DNA of 64,000 nt from Flammeovirga sp. EKP202. Its GTDB lineage: Bacteria; Bacteroidota; Bacteroidia; Cytophagales; Flammeovirgaceae. Positions 27,485-35,649 of this stretch are shown here, piece after piece. The notes below the pieces were generated by a model that worked only from the letters and a program-made list of their open reading frames with translations, was not told the DNA's origin and ran no database searches. Positions within the stretch are counted from its first letter, which is position 1. Every line of letters starts with the position of its first letter. The position numbers and the translations under genes are program-made. The stretch spans positions 62,001-126,000 of the forward strand of contig NZ_JACVVP010000003.1 of assembly GCF_014534745.1 (NCBI RefSeq). The letters run 5' to 3'.

Positions 27485-27576
27485 TGTTTATTTGGTAGGT
27501 GTTTATTGATAGTTGAGTGTTTCAACTCCATTTCGTTATGAGATGAAGTTAAGTAGAAATTTTCAAAAAGAAATAG

Positions 27577-27631
27577 AAAATAATATTCGGAGTATAAAAT
27601 GTACTATTTTTTATACTTCGAATATTATTTT
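27577..27631 (-). terminator. Long-stem terminator between fucK and the GntR gene
   Basis: The arms at 27577-27599 and 27609-27631 are complementary over 23 bases with a single G-T mismatch, and the loop is 9 bases. On the minus strand it follows the fucK stop directly and is trailed by U-rich sequence. Confidence 0.85.
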
Positions 27632-27638
27632 ATCAAAA

Positions 27639-29036
27639 TTATGCTAGAATCGTATCATTTTGAGGTGCAAAGCTTGTGAAACTATATTGATAATTTGATC
27701 GGATAGTTTCAGCAGTTTCGTCAAATAAGAAGAAAGAAGCCCCTAATACTGTCGTTTCTTTTTCTTGAATGGTTTGGATCTTCAAGTTCGTTTGATTTGA
27801 CTTCAATTGATTCCAATAATCGTTTTTGGCACCACCACCTACAACAGTGATTTGCTCCACTTTGAAGTTACCTACTTCTTCCAAGATGCTTACCGCTTTT
27901 TTCAATTGCTTACTTAAGCTCTGCATACATGATTTGAAGATGTCTCCACGATTCGAAGAAAGCTCTAAAGAAGAAATGTTGATCGTTTGATCCGGCTGTA
28001 ACTTTGGTTGATAAACGTCTTCTTCCAAATCAGATTTCATGGCTTCCGCAATCATCGTTTGGTATACCACATCATCAGCAAGGTCTGCAAAGAAAGTATT
28101 TTTCACCCATTCGATATTGGCAGATGCCATCCACTGAAGGCCGATGTTGTATTTTCCTTTGGCAGGGTCAAACTCTACCGTGATACCGTGCTCTGCTAAT
28201 TCTGGTTTTAGGTTTACTTCTTTGGCTTGTACCATTAAGATTTCCCATGTACCCGAACTTAATACAGCGTTTGTCAGATCAACACCTGCACCGAATAAGG
28301 CAAACTGCGTATCGTGACCAATACTCTTTACAGGAATTCCTTCAGGAAGACCTAATAACTGAGCACCGCTTTGATTTAACTCTCCCACTTGTTCACCTGC
28401 ATATTTCATCTCAGGGAAAAGGTCACGGTCTAAACCAATTTTATCTAAAATCTCTTGATCGAAATCTTGAGAAACTAAATTACATAATTGGGCGGTACCA
28501 GCCATAGTGTGGTCGGTGTAGAATTGATCCGTTAATTTATAACCAATCAAAGAAGAGATAAATAACCAGTGCTTCGCTTCTGAAATTGTTTCCGTTTGAT
28601 TTTCCTTGTACCAGATCATTTTATTGATGGTATTAAAACTGAATGCACCCACACCTGTTTTCATCAATAACTCTTCTTTAGTAAAATATTTATCTATATT
28701 CTCAAGTACTGGAATGGTACGCTGACATTTCCATGAGATCACAGGACTTAATAATTGTCCATCTTGTCCTACAAAAGCACCATCAACTCCAAAAGTACTG
28801 ATACCAATGCTCGCAATTCTTTTGTGATCTACTAATTCAATGACTTTTTGTGAACAAAAGCTCAATTTGTCCATAATCTCTTCTATATCCCAAATCGTAT
28901 ATTCCTCATTCGAAGGATCAGGTCTAGAATTATTGTTCACAGCGTATTTTGCTATTACTTGTCCGCTTTTATCAAGGATAATGGCTCTGATGTTTGTTGC
29001 TCCACAATCGAGAACAACGGCTAAATCTTTGGTCAT
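27639..29036 (-). CDS. fucK: FGGY-family sugar kinase, probable L-fuculokinase
   Basis: The protein has 465 residues from the ATG at 29036 (MTKDLAVVLDCGATNIRAIILDKSG, the ATP-binding phosphate-1 motif). A frame from 29072 adds 12 unrelated residues. It has the two-domain FGGY layout: GVDGAFVGQDG with the catalytic Asp region, GIPVKSIGHDTQFALFGAG, and the C-terminal QITVVGGGAKNDYWNQLKSNQT. Rhamnulokinase and fuculokinase look alike. Placement directly after fucI makes phosphorylation of L-fuculose at C1 the likely reaction. The next enzyme, L-fuculose-1-phosphate aldolase (fucA), is not in the window. A terminator lies between fucI and this gene. Confidence 0.85.
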   Translation of the reverse strand: MTKDLAVVLDCGATNIRAIILDKSGQVIAKYAVNNNSRPDPSNEEYTIWDIEEIMDKLSFCSQKVIELVDHKRIASIGISTFGVDGAFVGQDGQLLSPVISWKCQRTIPVLENIDKYFTKEELLMKTGVGAFSFNTINKMIWYKENQTETISEAKHWLFISSLIGYKLTDQFYTDHTMAGTAQLCNLVSQDFDQEILDKIGLDRDLFPEMKYAGEQVGELNQSGAQLLGLPEGIPVKSIGHDTQFALFGAGVDLTNAVLSSGTWEILMVQAKEVNLKPELAEHGITVEFDPAKGKYNIGLQWMASANIEWVKNTFFADLADDVVYQTMIAEAMKSDLEEDVYQPKLQPDQTINISSLELSSNRGDIFKSCMQSLSKQLKKAVSILEEVGNFKVEQITVVGGGAKNDYWNQLKSNQTNLKIQTIQEKETTVLGASFFLFDETAETIRSNYQYSFTSFAPQNDTILA

Positions 29037-29060
29037 AATAGAATAAATTTTAGAATGAAA

Positions 29061-29086
29061 AAAGGCTACCAAAATTGATAGCCTTT
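29061..29086 (-). terminator. Terminator or attenuator between fucI and fucK
   Basis: On the minus strand, aaaggctatcaa pairs with ttggtagccttt (one U-G pair) and is followed by a U-run. Since fucI and fucK otherwise form one unit, this should reduce read-through into fucK. Confidence 0.7.
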
Positions 29087-29102
29087 AGTGATGATAGTCT
29101 TC

Positions 29103-30881
29103 CTATTTATATAAAGGCCCGTAATTAGAGCAAGCTCTGTAATCGGCCCCTTCAGCATCCATTCCATGACCAGCCCATGAGCTAGGTCTGAAAACGTTGT
29201 TCGTATCCACGTTGTGCATACAAACTGGTATTCTAAGCATTGACGCTAAAGTGATTAATTCTTCGCCATAGTGACCGTAAGAGAATGCACCGTGATTTGC
29301 ACCCCAGTTCGCCATTACTGAATAAACGTCTTTAAACGCACCTTCACCTGTTAATCTTGGAACGAACCAAGTAGTAGGCCAAGTCTCGTTTGTTCTTTGG
29401 TCTAATGCTTTGTGCACATGGTCAGGAAGATCAACACTCCATCCTTCAGCTAACTGAAGTACAGGACCGATACCTTTGATGATGTTGATTCTCGCCATAG
29501 TTACAGGCATTCCACCTTTTGTTAAGAACTGAGAAGAATAGCCACCGCCACGGAAGTACTCGTGTATGGCGGCAGGCCATTTCGTATTCAGTAAGCATTT
29601 TTCTTTTTCCTCTTCTGTAATTTCCCAGAACGGCTTCATTACTGGGTTACCTTCTGCATCTGATTGCTGACCAGTACCGTCTAAAGTAGCCGAACCTGAG
29701 TTGATCAAGTGGATCACACCATTACCTGCTAAACCTTCTAAACGCTCGCCAGTTACTCTTTCGATTGAGTCCGCAGACCAGAAAGTTCTAACGTCACAGA
29801 ATACTTGTGCTTGGTTGGTCAATAGATATCCGAATAGCATTGAAACACCGTTTAAAGCGTCATTTTCTGTTGCCATCATGTATGGATTTCTAATACCATT
29901 CCAGTCGAACGAAGAGTTCAAGATCGCTTCCATAAAGTCACCGTTAGGTTGGAAGTCAGTCCATTGTCTTTGTCCTTGGAAACCAGCAGCAATTGCATTG
30001 TGACCTAAAGCCTCTTCACCAAATCCTGCCTCTTTTAATTTATCATTGCCTTGCATCAAATCTTTACAGATCAAAGTCATTTTTACAACTTTCTCCCAGA
30101 TTTTTGCCTTTTCAGCATCCGTTCTCTTAACGCCGTCTTCGTTTAAGTCAACACCTTCCTCGCAGTATTCTTTTGTCCAAGCCAATGCTTTTTCATATTC
30201 TGCTTTATCGAAAATGTTTTCTTCAATACGTCTTGAGATTTCAGACATATCTACATATTCGTTTCTCATGCCAAGGTATTCTTGGAAGAAAGTCTCATCT
30301 ACGATTGATCCAGCAATACCCATCGATACCGAACCAATAGAAAGATACGACTTGCCTTTCATGATAGAAACCGCTAAACCTGACTTCGCAAACTTCAATA
30401 ATTTTGCTTGAACGTCAGAAGGAATATTGGTATCACCTGCTTCTTGTACCTCATGTGAGTAGATACTGAAGGCAGGAACACCTTTTTGTGAGTGACCCGC
30501 TAATGCTGCTGCTAAGTATACAGCACCTGGTCTTTCTGTACCATTGAATCCCCAAATTGCTTTAGGAATGTGTGGCGTCATATCAATTGTTTCACTACCA
30601 TAGCACCAGCATGGCGTTACAGTGATAGACACACCTACGTTTTCTTTTGCGAATTTTTCAGCACATTCAGCTGCTTCTCTTACTCTACCAATTGTTGAAT
30701 CTGCAATCACACATTGTACAGCTTCACCTGTTGGGTATTTTAGGTTTTCTTCTAAGAACTTCTGAACGGTTTTAGCCATTGCCATTGTTTGTTCTTCAAG
30801 GCTTTCACGAACGCCTCCTAGTCTGCCGTCAATTGTAGGACGGATACCAATCTTTGGTAAGTTAGATGCTGTTAAGATCAT
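29103..30881 (-). CDS. fucI: L-fucose isomerase
   Basis: FucI converts L-fucose to L-fuculose, the first intracellular step of fucose catabolism. The 592-residue protein has the family length and conserved stretches: [24 protein letters not shown] at the N-terminus, [42 protein letters not shown] and [19 protein letters not shown] with catalytic acidic residues. It is a cytoplasmic, Mn-dependent hexamer in known members. It is divergent from a LacI-type regulator across a 228-base region holding two palindromes. fucK follows on the same strand, and the GH29 fucosidase of the PUL is 3 kb away. No fucP transporter is in the window. Confidence 0.96.
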   Translation of the reverse strand: MILTASNLPKIGIRPTIDGRLGGVRESLEEQTMAMAKTVQKFLEENLKYPTGEAVQCVIADSTIGRVREAAECAEKFAKENVGVSITVTPCWCYGSETIDMTPHIPKAIWGFNGTERPGAVYLAAALAGHSQKGVPAFSIYSHEVQEAGDTNIPSDVQAKLLKFAKSGLAVSIMKGKSYLSIGSVSMGIAGSIVDETFFQEYLGMRNEYVDMSEISRRIEENIFDKAEYEKALAWTKEYCEEGVDLNEDGVKRTDAEKAKIWEKVVKMTLICKDLMQGNDKLKEAGFGEEALGHNAIAAGFQGQRQWTDFQPNGDFMEAILNSSFDWNGIRNPYMMATENDALNGVSMLFGYLLTNQAQVFCDVRTFWSADSIERVTGERLEGLAGNGVIHLINSGSATLDGTGQQSDAEGNPVMKPFWEITEEEKEKCLLNTKWPAAIHEYFRGGGYSSQFLTKGGMPVTMARINIIKGIGPVLQLAEGWSVDLPDHVHKALDQRTNETWPTTWFVPRLTGEGAFKDVYSVMANWGANHGAFSYGHYGEELITLASMLRIPVCMHNVDTNNVFRPSSWAGHGMDAEGADYRACSNYGPLYK

Positions 30882-30925
30882 AATTGTATTTTATATATAG
30901 TTCCGATGTCCTCCTCAAAAACTTT

Positions 30926-30944
30926 GTATATGTTTTACATATAC
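30926..30944. promoter_or_regulatory. Inverted repeat upstream of fucI
   Basis: gtatatg (30926-30932) and catatac (30938-30944) are complementary around tttta, 45-63 bases upstream of the fucI start. This is a candidate operator for the GntR-type regulator. Confidence 0.4.
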
Positions 30945-31043
30945 CCTTTTGATCAACATTTCATTTCAGATTTTTGAAGAGTTACCTATTGTTGTTTGTT
31001 TCGTGTTGATGATACAATTATAGAGGGCTGAAAATGAAAAGAC

Positions 31044-31061
31044 AATGCAAACGTTTGCATT
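31044..31061. promoter_or_regulatory. 18-bp palindromic LacI-family operator
   Basis: aatgcaaacgtttgcatt is a perfect palindrome with the central CG step (AAACGTTT) typical of LacI/GalR operators. It lies between the divergent fucI and LacI-type genes, 49 bases upstream of the regulator start. Confidence 0.75.
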
Positions 31062-31109
31062 TTCACGCTTCAAAACGTATCATTGAGTATCAAATTCTAT
31101 TCATGACTG

Positions 31110-32138
31110 ATGAAAAAATCTAGAAAATCTACACTGACAGACTTAGCCAAAGCGATAGGAATGAATGTTTCTACTGTTTCAAGGGCACTAAATGACCATC
31201 CTAAAATCAGCAGTAAGACGAAAGCAAAAGTGAAAGCATTGGCGGAAGAGATGGACTATAAACCTAATCCATTGGCCCAAGGTTTAAAAAAACAGGATAC
31301 TAAGACCATAGGTGTGATTTTTCCTACTTTTGATACCAACTTCTTTTTTAGAGTTTTAAAGGGGATCGAGAAAGTGATGCATGAAAAAGGGTATCAGATT
31401 ATTATCTCTACAGCAGGTAACTCGGCTACACATGAAAAAGAAGCTTGTCAGGCTTTATCCTCTTATCATGTGGGCGGTATTATTATTTTCTTGTCTTATG
31501 ATCACGAAGACCCTTCATTTTTGATTGATATTCAAGATGAAGGTATTCCACTCTTATTTATGGACCGTATTTATGAAGAGATTGATGCGAACTATGTGGT
31601 GAGTGATGATTTTAAAGGGATGTTTGAAACTGTTTCCGATTTTATAGAAAAAGGATTCAAGAATATTGTGCATATCAAAGGAAGTGAAGAAGTGTCTACC
31701 TCGTTTAGTCGTTTGCAGGGGTATCAAGAAGCATTAAGAGAGAATGGATTGGAAGTGAATCCTGATTTTATCATCAAGTGTGAACATGAATCTGAAGTGA
31801 AAACAGGTCTAAGGAAATTACTGTCAAAATATAGTATTGAAGACATTGACCTGATCACTTGTTATAATGACTACTATGCTTTCCAAGCTTTAGAACTTCT
31901 TAAGGAAAAAAATATTAGCGTTCCAGAGGATGTCTCATTGTTAGGCTTTGCCAATGACCCACTGTCAACTTACACTTCACCAAAACTTTCAACCATTAAT
32001 CAACCTGCGGAACATATGGGAGTACAGGCTTCTTGTATACTTCTGGATGAAATTAATAAAAATAGAAAAGGAGAAAATTATCAGTATCAGACAAGCATGG
32101 TCAATACCTTTTATCTGAAGAGAGAAAGCACGAAGTGA
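31110..32138 (+). CDS. LacI-family transcriptional regulator
   Basis: The protein has 342 residues. The N-terminal helix-turn-helix and hinge are classic (TLTDLAKAIGMNVSTVSRALNDHPKISSKTKAKVKALAEEMDYKPNPLAQGLK). The sugar-binding domain follows (TIGVIFPTFDTNFFFRVLKGIEKVM to LLGFANDPLSTYTSPKLSTINQPAEHMG). It is divergent from fucI, with a perfect LacI-type palindrome upstream, so it probably controls itself and fucI. The effector is likely fucose-related, by context only. It is the second sugar-sensing regulator of the fuc region, beside the GntR-type one at 26.4 kb. Confidence 0.92.
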   Translation: MKKSRKSTLTDLAKAIGMNVSTVSRALNDHPKISSKTKAKVKALAEEMDYKPNPLAQGLKKQDTKTIGVIFPTFDTNFFFRVLKGIEKVMHEKGYQIIISTAGNSATHEKEACQALSSYHVGGIIIFLSYDHEDPSFLIDIQDEGIPLLFMDRIYEEIDANYVVSDDFKGMFETVSDFIEKGFKNIVHIKGSEEVSTSFSRLQGYQEALRENGLEVNPDFIIKCEHESEVKTGLRKLLSKYSIEDIDLITCYNDYYAFQALELLKEKNISVPEDVSLLGFANDPLSTYTSPKLSTINQPAEHMGVQASCILLDEINKNRKGENYQYQTSMVNTFYLKRESTK

Positions 32139-32189
32139 GGGAAATCAGGGAAGAGGTGTTGATTTGAGGCTATTTAAGTAATTTAATAT

Positions 32190-32240
32190 CGCAAGTGACG
32201 CTAACGCTTACCACTTGAAATATGGGAAGAAGCGTAAGTG
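32190..32240. repeat. REP-like repeat, copy 3 (short)
   Basis: caagtgacgctaacgctta is followed by ccacttg (hairpin caagtg/cacttg, 32192-32217), then gaagcgtaagtg. The CAAGTGACGC core matches copies 1 and 2. It lies in the gap between the LacI-type gene and the PUL. Confidence 0.5.
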
Positions 32241-32314
32241 TTTAACCTCCCTTTTCCATCAAATACAGGCTGATTTCTTCTTATAAAGAGTGATTTTTAC
32301 ACCTTGATAGAAAT

Positions 32315-32370
32315 AGACAATTTATTGTTACTTTTCACACACTAACTCTTTTCTTACCTCAGTAGTTTTG
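32315..32370 (+). promoter_or_regulatory. Candidate HTCS operator and promoter of the GH29 gene
   Basis: The site agacaatttattgtta (32315-32330) starts 48 bases upstream of TAGTTTTG (32363-32370), a TAnnTTTG -7 element. The sequence from 32309 to 32338 matches 35523-35552, upstream of the HTCS gene, in 25 of 30 bases. Confidence 0.65.
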
Positions 32371-32421
32371 GACTATTACTCGTGACTGCAACACAATTTT
32401 ATTAATTTAAAAACATCTGAA

Positions 32422-34251
32422 ATGAAAAGATATTTTATAGTATTCATGCTTTTTCTTTCATCACTTTTTGTCAATGCACAAGAGAAAGGAATGGATGAGC
32501 TTTGGGGAGAACAAACAACTCAAAAAGGAAAAGGTTTAGAGAAAGAAAGTCAATGGTATACGGATGCAAAATTTGCCATGTTTATTCATTGGGGGCTTTA
32601 TGCACAAATGGCAGGAGAATGGGACGGTGAACATTATTTTGGAATTAATGAGTGGATTATGAAAAGAGCCGAGATTAATTCTGAAGATTATAAAAAGACA
32701 GCGAAGACTTTTAACCCTACAGAATTTAATGCAGATGCTATAGCACAATTAGCAGTGGATGCAGGGATGAAATATGTGGTAATTACAGCCAAGCACCATG
32801 ATGGGTTTGCAATGTTTGATTCTAAAGTCAGTGATTTTACCATTACAAAAGCTACTCCTTATCAAAAAGATATTGTAAAAGCACTATCTGAAGCTTGTAA
32901 AAGAAAAGGGTTGAAATTTGGTTTCTATTATTCTCAGACACAAGATTGGATTGAAAAAGATGGTTATGGTAATACTTGGGAGTTTGATCCGGAAAAAGCA
33001 GACTTTCAAAAATATTTAACGAAGAAAGCATTACCACAAATCAAAGAATTGTTGACCAACTACGGTGAGATTGGATGTATCTTTTTCGATACACCTGGAC
33101 CAATTCGTGAAGATCAAGTAGTTCAATTGAAAGAAATGGTAGAGAAGTATCAACCAAACTGTTTGATCAACTCAAGAATTGGGCAGGGATTGGGTGATTT
33201 CACTACGTTAGGTGATAATGAGATTCCAGCAATGCCAATGGATGGTCTTTGGGAGACTTGTGATACACACAATAATACTTGGGCGTATAGCAACTTAGAT
33301 TTTAACTGGAAAACGCAAGATGAAATTGTACATCGTTTGATTGATGTATTGACTAAAGGTGGAAATTATTTATTTAACATCGGTCCTAAAGCAGACGGTT
33401 CTGTACCTCAGGTATCGGCGATGATTTTAAGAGAAACAGGACAGTGGATCAAGAAATATCAAGAAGCGATCTATGGAACAAAACCGCTTTACTTAGGTGG
33501 TCAGACGCAGTTCGCTTCTACTCAAAAAGGAAATAAAATGTATCTTTTTGTGAAAGAATGGCCTGAAAATGATGTATTGAATTTACCTCTTTTTGAAAAT
33601 AAAGTAACAAAGGCTTATTTCTTAGATTCTAAAAAAGCTGTAGTGGTAGCCAATGAAAGTTTCAGTACTTCTATTACACTTCCATTAATGAAGCACGATC
33701 CAATTGCCTCAGTAATTGTTGTAGAATTTGAAGGAACTCCAAAAGTAGCGACTGACAAGGTGATCAACACTGGATTGGAAACAAAATTACTTCCACATGA
33801 GGCAGAATTAGTAAGTGTAGAAGAAGAGAAGAAAAGATGGATGGAGATCTTTGGAGACTGGCATTCAAAACCAATTTTGACGAACTGGAAAAAGAAAGGT
33901 AGTAAAGCGACTTGGGAAGTGGTCGTACCAGAACCGGGTATGTATATTGTATCTATTGATTATGCTTGTGATCAAGAGTCAGATATGCAGGAAGGTTTAC
34001 TGACTGTCAATAATCATGCGTATAACTTTGTACCTACATTTAGTGGAGAAACCCCCACAGTGAAAAACCAGAAGGAAGTGAGAAGAATGAATATTTTCAA
34101 GCATAGAAAACTGGGTGTGATTCATTTTGATAAAGCAGGTAAGCAGAAAGTTTCAATTCAGTTGAACGATCAAGATAAGACAGGATGGATTCATCTAGCT
34201 TCTATTTCTTTTGTGCCGGTAGTTTCTTCATCTCATGTCTTGGAAAACTAA
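32422..34251 (+). CDS. GH29 alpha-L-fucosidase
   Basis: This 609-residue secreted enzyme has a signal peptide (MKRYFIVFMLFLSSLFVNAQ). The GH29 TIM barrel starts at about residue 45 (WYTDAKFAMFIHWGLYAQMAGEW). YVVITAKHHDGFAMFDSK is the conserved HHDGF stretch. The nucleophile is the Asp in IGCIFFDTPG (D223), and GNYLFNIGPKADGSVP closes the barrel. A C-terminal beta-sandwich occupies about residues 480-600. It removes terminal alpha-L-fucose by a retaining mechanism in the periplasm or at the surface. It is the first PUL gene, preceded by a candidate HTCS-controlled promoter. The liberated fucose would feed FucI and FucK encoded nearby. Confidence 0.95.
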   Translation: MKRYFIVFMLFLSSLFVNAQEKGMDELWGEQTTQKGKGLEKESQWYTDAKFAMFIHWGLYAQMAGEWDGEHYFGINEWIMKRAEINSEDYKKTAKTFNPTEFNADAIAQLAVDAGMKYVVITAKHHDGFAMFDSKVSDFTITKATPYQKDIVKALSEACKRKGLKFGFYYSQTQDWIEKDGYGNTWEFDPEKADFQKYLTKKALPQIKELLTNYGEIGCIFFDTPGPIREDQVVQLKEMVEKYQPNCLINSRIGQGLGDFTTLGDNEIPAMPMDGLWETCDTHNNTWAYSNLDFNWKTQDEIVHRLIDVLTKGGNYLFNIGPKADGSVPQVSAMILRETGQWIKKYQEAIYGTKPLYLGGQTQFASTQKGNKMYLFVKEWPENDVLNLPLFENKVTKAYFLDSKKAVVVANESFSTSITLPLMKHDPIASVIVVEFEGTPKVATDKVINTGLETKLLPHEAELVSVEEEKKRWMEIFGDWHSKPILTNWKKKGSKATWEVVVPEPGMYIVSIDYACDQESDMQEGLLTVNNHAYNFVPTFSGETPTVKNQKEVRRMNIFKHRKLGVIHFDKAGKQKVSIQLNDQDKTGWIHLASISFVPVVSSSHVLEN

Positions 34252-34436
34252 ATTTAAGGCACTAAGAATAAGATTTAAGTAATTAAAATAATAACCAATC
34301 TAATATTTTGTATTAGCAGATGATTCCTAAGACTAAATCAATGGATGATAACACACTTTTGATTATTAAAGTACTATTAGAATTGTAATTGATGAAACCG
34401 TCAGTTTTATCAAAATAAAAGCAAAATTCAATTTTA

Positions 34437-34477
34437 ACGTCAGCTCAATCTATTACAAATTGAGCTGATGTTTTTTT
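34437..34477 (+). terminator. Terminator or attenuator before the SGNH esterase gene
   Basis: Arms cagctcaat (34441-34449) and attgagctg (34459-34467), extended by one mismatch, are followed by seven Ts. The next start codon is only 14 bases further on, so the esterase gene must be reached by read-through or by a promoter I cannot see. Confidence 0.75.
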
Positions 34478-34490
34478 ACTACTGATTTTT

Positions 34491-35426
34491 ATGAAACAAT
34501 ATATTCTCGTATTTCTGTTTACTATCTTGAATGTAGTCCACGTATTTTCTCAAGATTTTTTTACTATAGACGAATCCATCAAAAGAGTGGTTTTTCTAGG
34601 AAACAGTATCACGTACTCAGGGAGTTATATTTCCTATTTTGAAACCTATTTTAGACTCAATTATCCTGATAGAAACATAGAATTTATCAATGTAGGACTA
34701 CCTAGTGAAACGGTTTCGGGTTTATCAGAAGAAGGGCATGCCGATGGGGCGTTTCCAAGACCAGATCTACATGAAAGACTGCAACGAGTTTTGGATCAAC
34801 TGAAGCCTGATCTAGTTTTTGCTTGTTATGGGATGAATGATGGAATTTATAAGCCGTATGATGATCATCGTTTTGCAAAATATAAAGAAGGAATGGAGTG
34901 GCTTCATCAAGAAGTGATAAAATCAGGAGCAGATATCATTCATCTTACCCCAGCAATTTATGACCCTATCAAAGGAGAAGCCTATTCAAAAGTATTGGAT
35001 CTCTATGCCGATTGGATGTTGAGTCAACAATATACTGTCAATTGGAAAGTCATCGATATCCATTTTCCAATGAAAAAATATTTAGAAGAAGGAAGAGCGA
35101 AAGATCCTCAGTTTTTATTAGCCAATGATGGTGTACACCCCAATCAGGAAGGGCATTGGGTGATGGCATTACCTCTGATCAAAAAGTATAATTTACTCCA
35201 TCAGAAGAATACAATAGTTCCTTACCAAGAGCCATACGGACTACTGAAAATTGCCAAAGTTTTTACATTAGTAGACCAACGTCAAAAAATAATGAAAGAT
35301 GCATGGCTAAATCAGATTGGACACTTAAGACCAAGAATGAAGAAAGGATTGTCCATAGAAAAGGCAAATAAAAAAGCACGTAAGATTCAGGTAGAAATAG
35401 ATCAGGAATTGTTGCCTTTAAAATAG
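34491..35426 (+). CDS. SGNH/GDSL-family secreted esterase
   Basis: The 311-residue protein has a signal peptide (MKQYILVFLFTILNVVHVFSQ). The SGNH blocks are present: VVFLGNSITYSG (nucleophile S39), INVGLPSET (Gly), YGMNDG (N116) and ANDGVHPNQEGHW (D213, H216). Such enzymes usually remove acetyl or other acyl groups from glycans, and the PUL setting favours a carbohydrate esterase. The bond is not known. It sits between the fucosidase and the HTCS gene, directly behind a terminator-like hairpin and without a copy of the shared promoter. Confidence 0.85.
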   Translation: MKQYILVFLFTILNVVHVFSQDFFTIDESIKRVVFLGNSITYSGSYISYFETYFRLNYPDRNIEFINVGLPSETVSGLSEEGHADGAFPRPDLHERLQRVLDQLKPDLVFACYGMNDGIYKPYDDHRFAKYKEGMEWLHQEVIKSGADIIHLTPAIYDPIKGEAYSKVLDLYADWMLSQQYTVNWKVIDIHFPMKKYLEEGRAKDPQFLLANDGVHPNQEGHWVMALPLIKKYNLLHQKNTIVPYQEPYGLLKIAKVFTLVDQRQKIMKDAWLNQIGHLRPRMKKGLSIEKANKKARKIQVEIDQELLPLK

Positions 35427-35528
35427 TAGAAAACTTGCATTAGACGTTTTAAGTTGTCATATTTCAATCACCTATTTTTTTAAATAAACACCCATTTCTG
35501 GATTGTTATCGACACTTTTGAAAGAAAT

Positions 35529-35584
35529 GAACAATTTTTTGTTATTATTCACCGTCAGTTTAAAAAAGGTGAATTGTAGTTTTG
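35529..35584 (+). promoter_or_regulatory. Candidate HTCS operator and promoter of the HTCS gene itself
   Basis: gaacaattttttgtta (35529-35544) begins 48 bases before TAGTTTTG (35577-35584). This implies autoregulation of the HTCS gene. Confidence 0.65.
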
Positions 35585-35649
35585 ATTACAGTAATAAGTG
35601 ATTTTTTGCACCTTCCATTTACATCATGGATTCGTGATTATAAACTGAA

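Noticed and set aside
27639-29036. Rhamnulokinase
   Set aside because: The fold is shared, but the gene follows fucI with a fucosidase nearby. No rhamnose isomerase or aldolase is present. Fuculokinase is more likely, though not proven.
34300-34325. HTCS-like site (taaccaat...ttttgtatta) before the SGNH gene
   Set aside because: The gap between half-sites is several bases too long and no TAnnTTTG lies at the fixed distance.
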